A DNA stretch of 64,000 nt from Panonychus citri (lineage: Eukaryota; Arthropoda; Arachnida; Trombidiformes; Tetranychidae), in NCBI RefSeq assembly GCF_014898815.1, contig NW_026515539.1, positions 3,906,001 through 3,970,000 of the forward strand. Direction: 5' to 3'. Made by a program: the position numbers and the translations under genes. The number at the start of each line of letters is the position of its first letter. Within the stretch, counting starts at the first letter, position 1. The notes beneath the pieces were generated by a model. That model searched no databases. It saw only the letters and a list, made by a program, of their open reading frames with translations, and was not told the DNA's origin. Positions 61,930 through 64,000 of this stretch are shown one piece after another.

Positions 61930-62886
61930 TTAATCTCTATTGTAAGAATTTGACCTTTTACAAACATCTAGTAATACTTTCTTGATGGCCAAATCGTAGT
62001 GACCAATACCATGGATCAAATCATTAATTAGTCGCGTACACTTTATAGTATCAACCTTATGTGCACCATTACAATTAGTACATTTCTTAGTTCCCCTTAG
62101 ACAGTTTTGAGAATGGCGCTGATACCCACAACGAGTACAAAGTAGTAATCTTATACAGTCATGTCCTATCTTTGCCCTCTTGTGACAATAGCCACAATTT
62201 ATAAGTCCAGTGTAAGTAAAAACCGGAACTCCCTGGTATCCATGGTTAGATGAACCACCTAAAAGTTAGAAACAAATAAAATAATATCAATATAACTAAT
62301 CAAAAGACATTAATTTATATACATTAAAAAACATTTATAACTTAAACATAAAGCATTTATAAACTAACATATCACCACCAACAAATAATTAAACAATAAG
62401 ATAAATAAACTTACCAGAGGCTATTATAGCAGATACGAATTCTGTTTTAACAGAAAAAATCAAAATTGTACCATTTACTCCACTGTACTCCTCACCAAGA
62501 TAATTAAAGGAACCAAAACGAAGATTCATCAGTAAACAGATATTTTTTACGAAAGCTTCATTCGAACAAGTTATACCAATAGGTCGATAAACAAAAAACC
62601 TCGGGTCCATTAACTCAACTGGTTCAATTCTACTGATGAAATTCTTGGTATTAATTGTCTCCTCAAAATCCTGGATAACTTGAGGAACGACTGGAACAAT
62701 AACATGGTCCTCCATAATTTGGGCATAATCAAAATTACTAATGTAAATGTTGATATCATTGTCGTTTTTCAACTGGTTTAAAAGGTTAGTAAGCGAATTT
62801 CGAGAAACACAAATTGGATAAATTTTCTGATAGCAAATTGAAGGTTTAAATGATATATCAAAAACCTTGTTAGAAAAAAGATACAT
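61930..62886 (-). CDS. Two-exon Gag/ORF1-like protein with three zinc knuckles (266 aa)
   Basis: Coding exons are 62,415-62,886 and 61,930-62,258, joined by a GTAAGT donor and a TTTTAG acceptor (156-bp intron, phase 1). The first ~140 residues are an unrecognised alpha/beta region. The second exon has three knuckles: CGYC...GHDC, CTRC-x4-H-x3-C and CTNC-x3-H-x6-C. That series, with a last CxxCxGxH-type knuckle, is the hallmark of Gag/ORF1 proteins of arthropod non-LTR retrotransposons, which bind element RNA. No reverse transcriptase follows. The gene lies between two near-identical direct repeats. It may be a gag-only mobile element, a remnant, or a domesticated gag. AATAAA lies on the minus strand near 61,880. 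Confidence 0.75.
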
Positions 62887-63051
62887 TTTTGTAACAAAAC
62901 CACAAAATAATTAAAATTAATTAAAATAAAAAGAAAATTGATTAAAGTTGATAAAAGAAGAAAAAGAAAATTGAAAAACTCTTATCACTCAAGATACAAC
63001 ACAAACTGCTATTTAATTTTTGAAAACTTGAACTGACAACTGAATTGATAG

Positions 63052-63610
63052 ATGAAAATGGTAATAATTTTGTTTAGCATTATAATATCTTGAAGATTAG
63101 TAATAAATTTTTTTATTTTACGTTTCAGAAAAAAACGCATTCGTCGAATAAGCTAACAACAATCAGGCTCAATCGACAATAACATTGAAAGAGTTAATCA
63201 AGAGTTAATTCAATAGAAATCAGTAAGAAAATAATAATGAAATCGTTAATAGTAACACGAGAAAATAGAAGTATGAATCGAAAAAGTTTAAGTTCAAATA
63301 TTAGAAAGACTCAGTAGTCCCATGAGGAAATGGAATTGATATATAAGTGTTGAAAGTATTTAACAAGTTTTGGTGATGAAAGAATCAGCAGAGCTATTGA
63401 AACTTTTTTCTATCGTCGCGAAAAGAATAGAGAAAAATAAACTATTTTTCTGTGATACAGATTGAGGACAAAGCTATTATATAATAACAGAATGATCTTT
63501 TGCTACGAAGAGAAAATAAAACTCACCGATATCGAAATGAATTGTGTGTACTTTCTGTAGAATCGAAGATTATATTAATAAACAGGGAGGGGAAATTGGA
63601 ATTGTTCAGT
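63052..63610. repeat. Direct repeat, copy 2 (~559 bp)
   Basis: Near-identical copy of 61,280-61,837, located upstream of the zinc-knuckle gene with respect to its transcription. It could supply the promoter and 5' UTR of that gene. Confidence 0.9.
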
Positions 63611-64000
63611 GTTAACTTTTCTCTCCCTTCAACTCATTATTATCCACATAATTGTCAGAACGACGATAATGTACACCCAAAAACAAATAGAAAATAGAGA
63701 TAAATTGATTTTCGGATTTGTGTTTACAATAGAATTGAATTGTAATTGCATGTCAATCGAAATCGAAAAAATATCAAATCAGATAACTAATAATAAAAAT
63801 ATTTCTCTTCATTTTTTTTTATATTTTCATTTCTCTATTGAAAAATATGATTGAACTTTTATATTGGAAAAGTAAACTAAAAGTTAACTATTTCGTGACT
63901 TTCAACATAATTCTGATCCCTCTCATGGAATCAATTGCAATGATGGAGAAATTTTATTTTAACATTATTATCATGGGGAAATTAGTTGATAGTTTTTTTC
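63611..64000. other. Intergenic DNA to the end of the window
   Basis: AT-rich unique sequence. The open frames are short and low in complexity, and nothing is recognised. Confidence 0.6.

Noticed and set aside
61280..63610. Complete LTR retrotransposon
   Set aside because: The repeats are LTR-like in identity and TG/CA ends, but there is no target duplication, primer-binding site, polypurine tract or pol gene. I kept it as an unclassified repeat-flanked gene.

Overview
The window looks like nuclear DNA of an arthropod, perhaps a mite or other chelicerate. It is very AT-rich and full of (GA)n/(CT)n and (ATC)n microsatellites. It contains a spliced Rebers-Riddiford cuticle-protein gene and several classes of eukaryotic mobile DNA. 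The species assignment is only an inference from these traits.

Layout. (1) 1-33,841: no gene that I can support, only microsatellite-rich sequence. (2) 33,842-34,539: a small Tc1/mariner-type inverted-repeat element with TA ends. (3) 36,851-40,208, minus strand: a three-exon secreted cuticle-protein gene with a TATA box. (4) 41,384-59,062: a nearly full-length 17.7-kb Maverick/Polinton (adintovirus-like) element with 50-bp terminal inverted repeats and a 5-bp target duplication. (5) 61,280-63,610: two virtually identical ~558-bp direct repeats flanking a two-exon gene for a triple zinc-knuckle, Gag/ORF1-like protein.

The Polinton is the centre of interest. It has two large convergent gene blocks. 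The rightward block holds a cluster of spliced-looking accessory ORFs, a two-BIR + RING inhibitor-of-apoptosis (IAP) protein, a dUTPase, a PC4-like ssDNA-binding/coactivator candidate and protein-primed DNA polymerase B. The leftward block holds a one-BIR + RING IAP, a TATA-binding-protein (TBP) homologue, a small membrane protein, the FtsK/HerA packaging ATPase, two small conserved proteins, a DDE integrase with chromodomain, the penton and pVI-like proteins, the major capsid protein and the adenain-like protease.

The core replication and capsid genes carry frameshifts or stops. The integrase, both IAPs, dUTPase, TBP-like and PC4-like genes are open. The most unusual points are the TBP homologue with all four DNA-kinking phenylalanines, found with a recurrent TATA + TCAWCA(G)TTCAGTT promoter module in the same element, and an accessory cluster in which each ORF begins at or within a few bases of a splice site, as if one leader were spliced alternatively to many ORFs.
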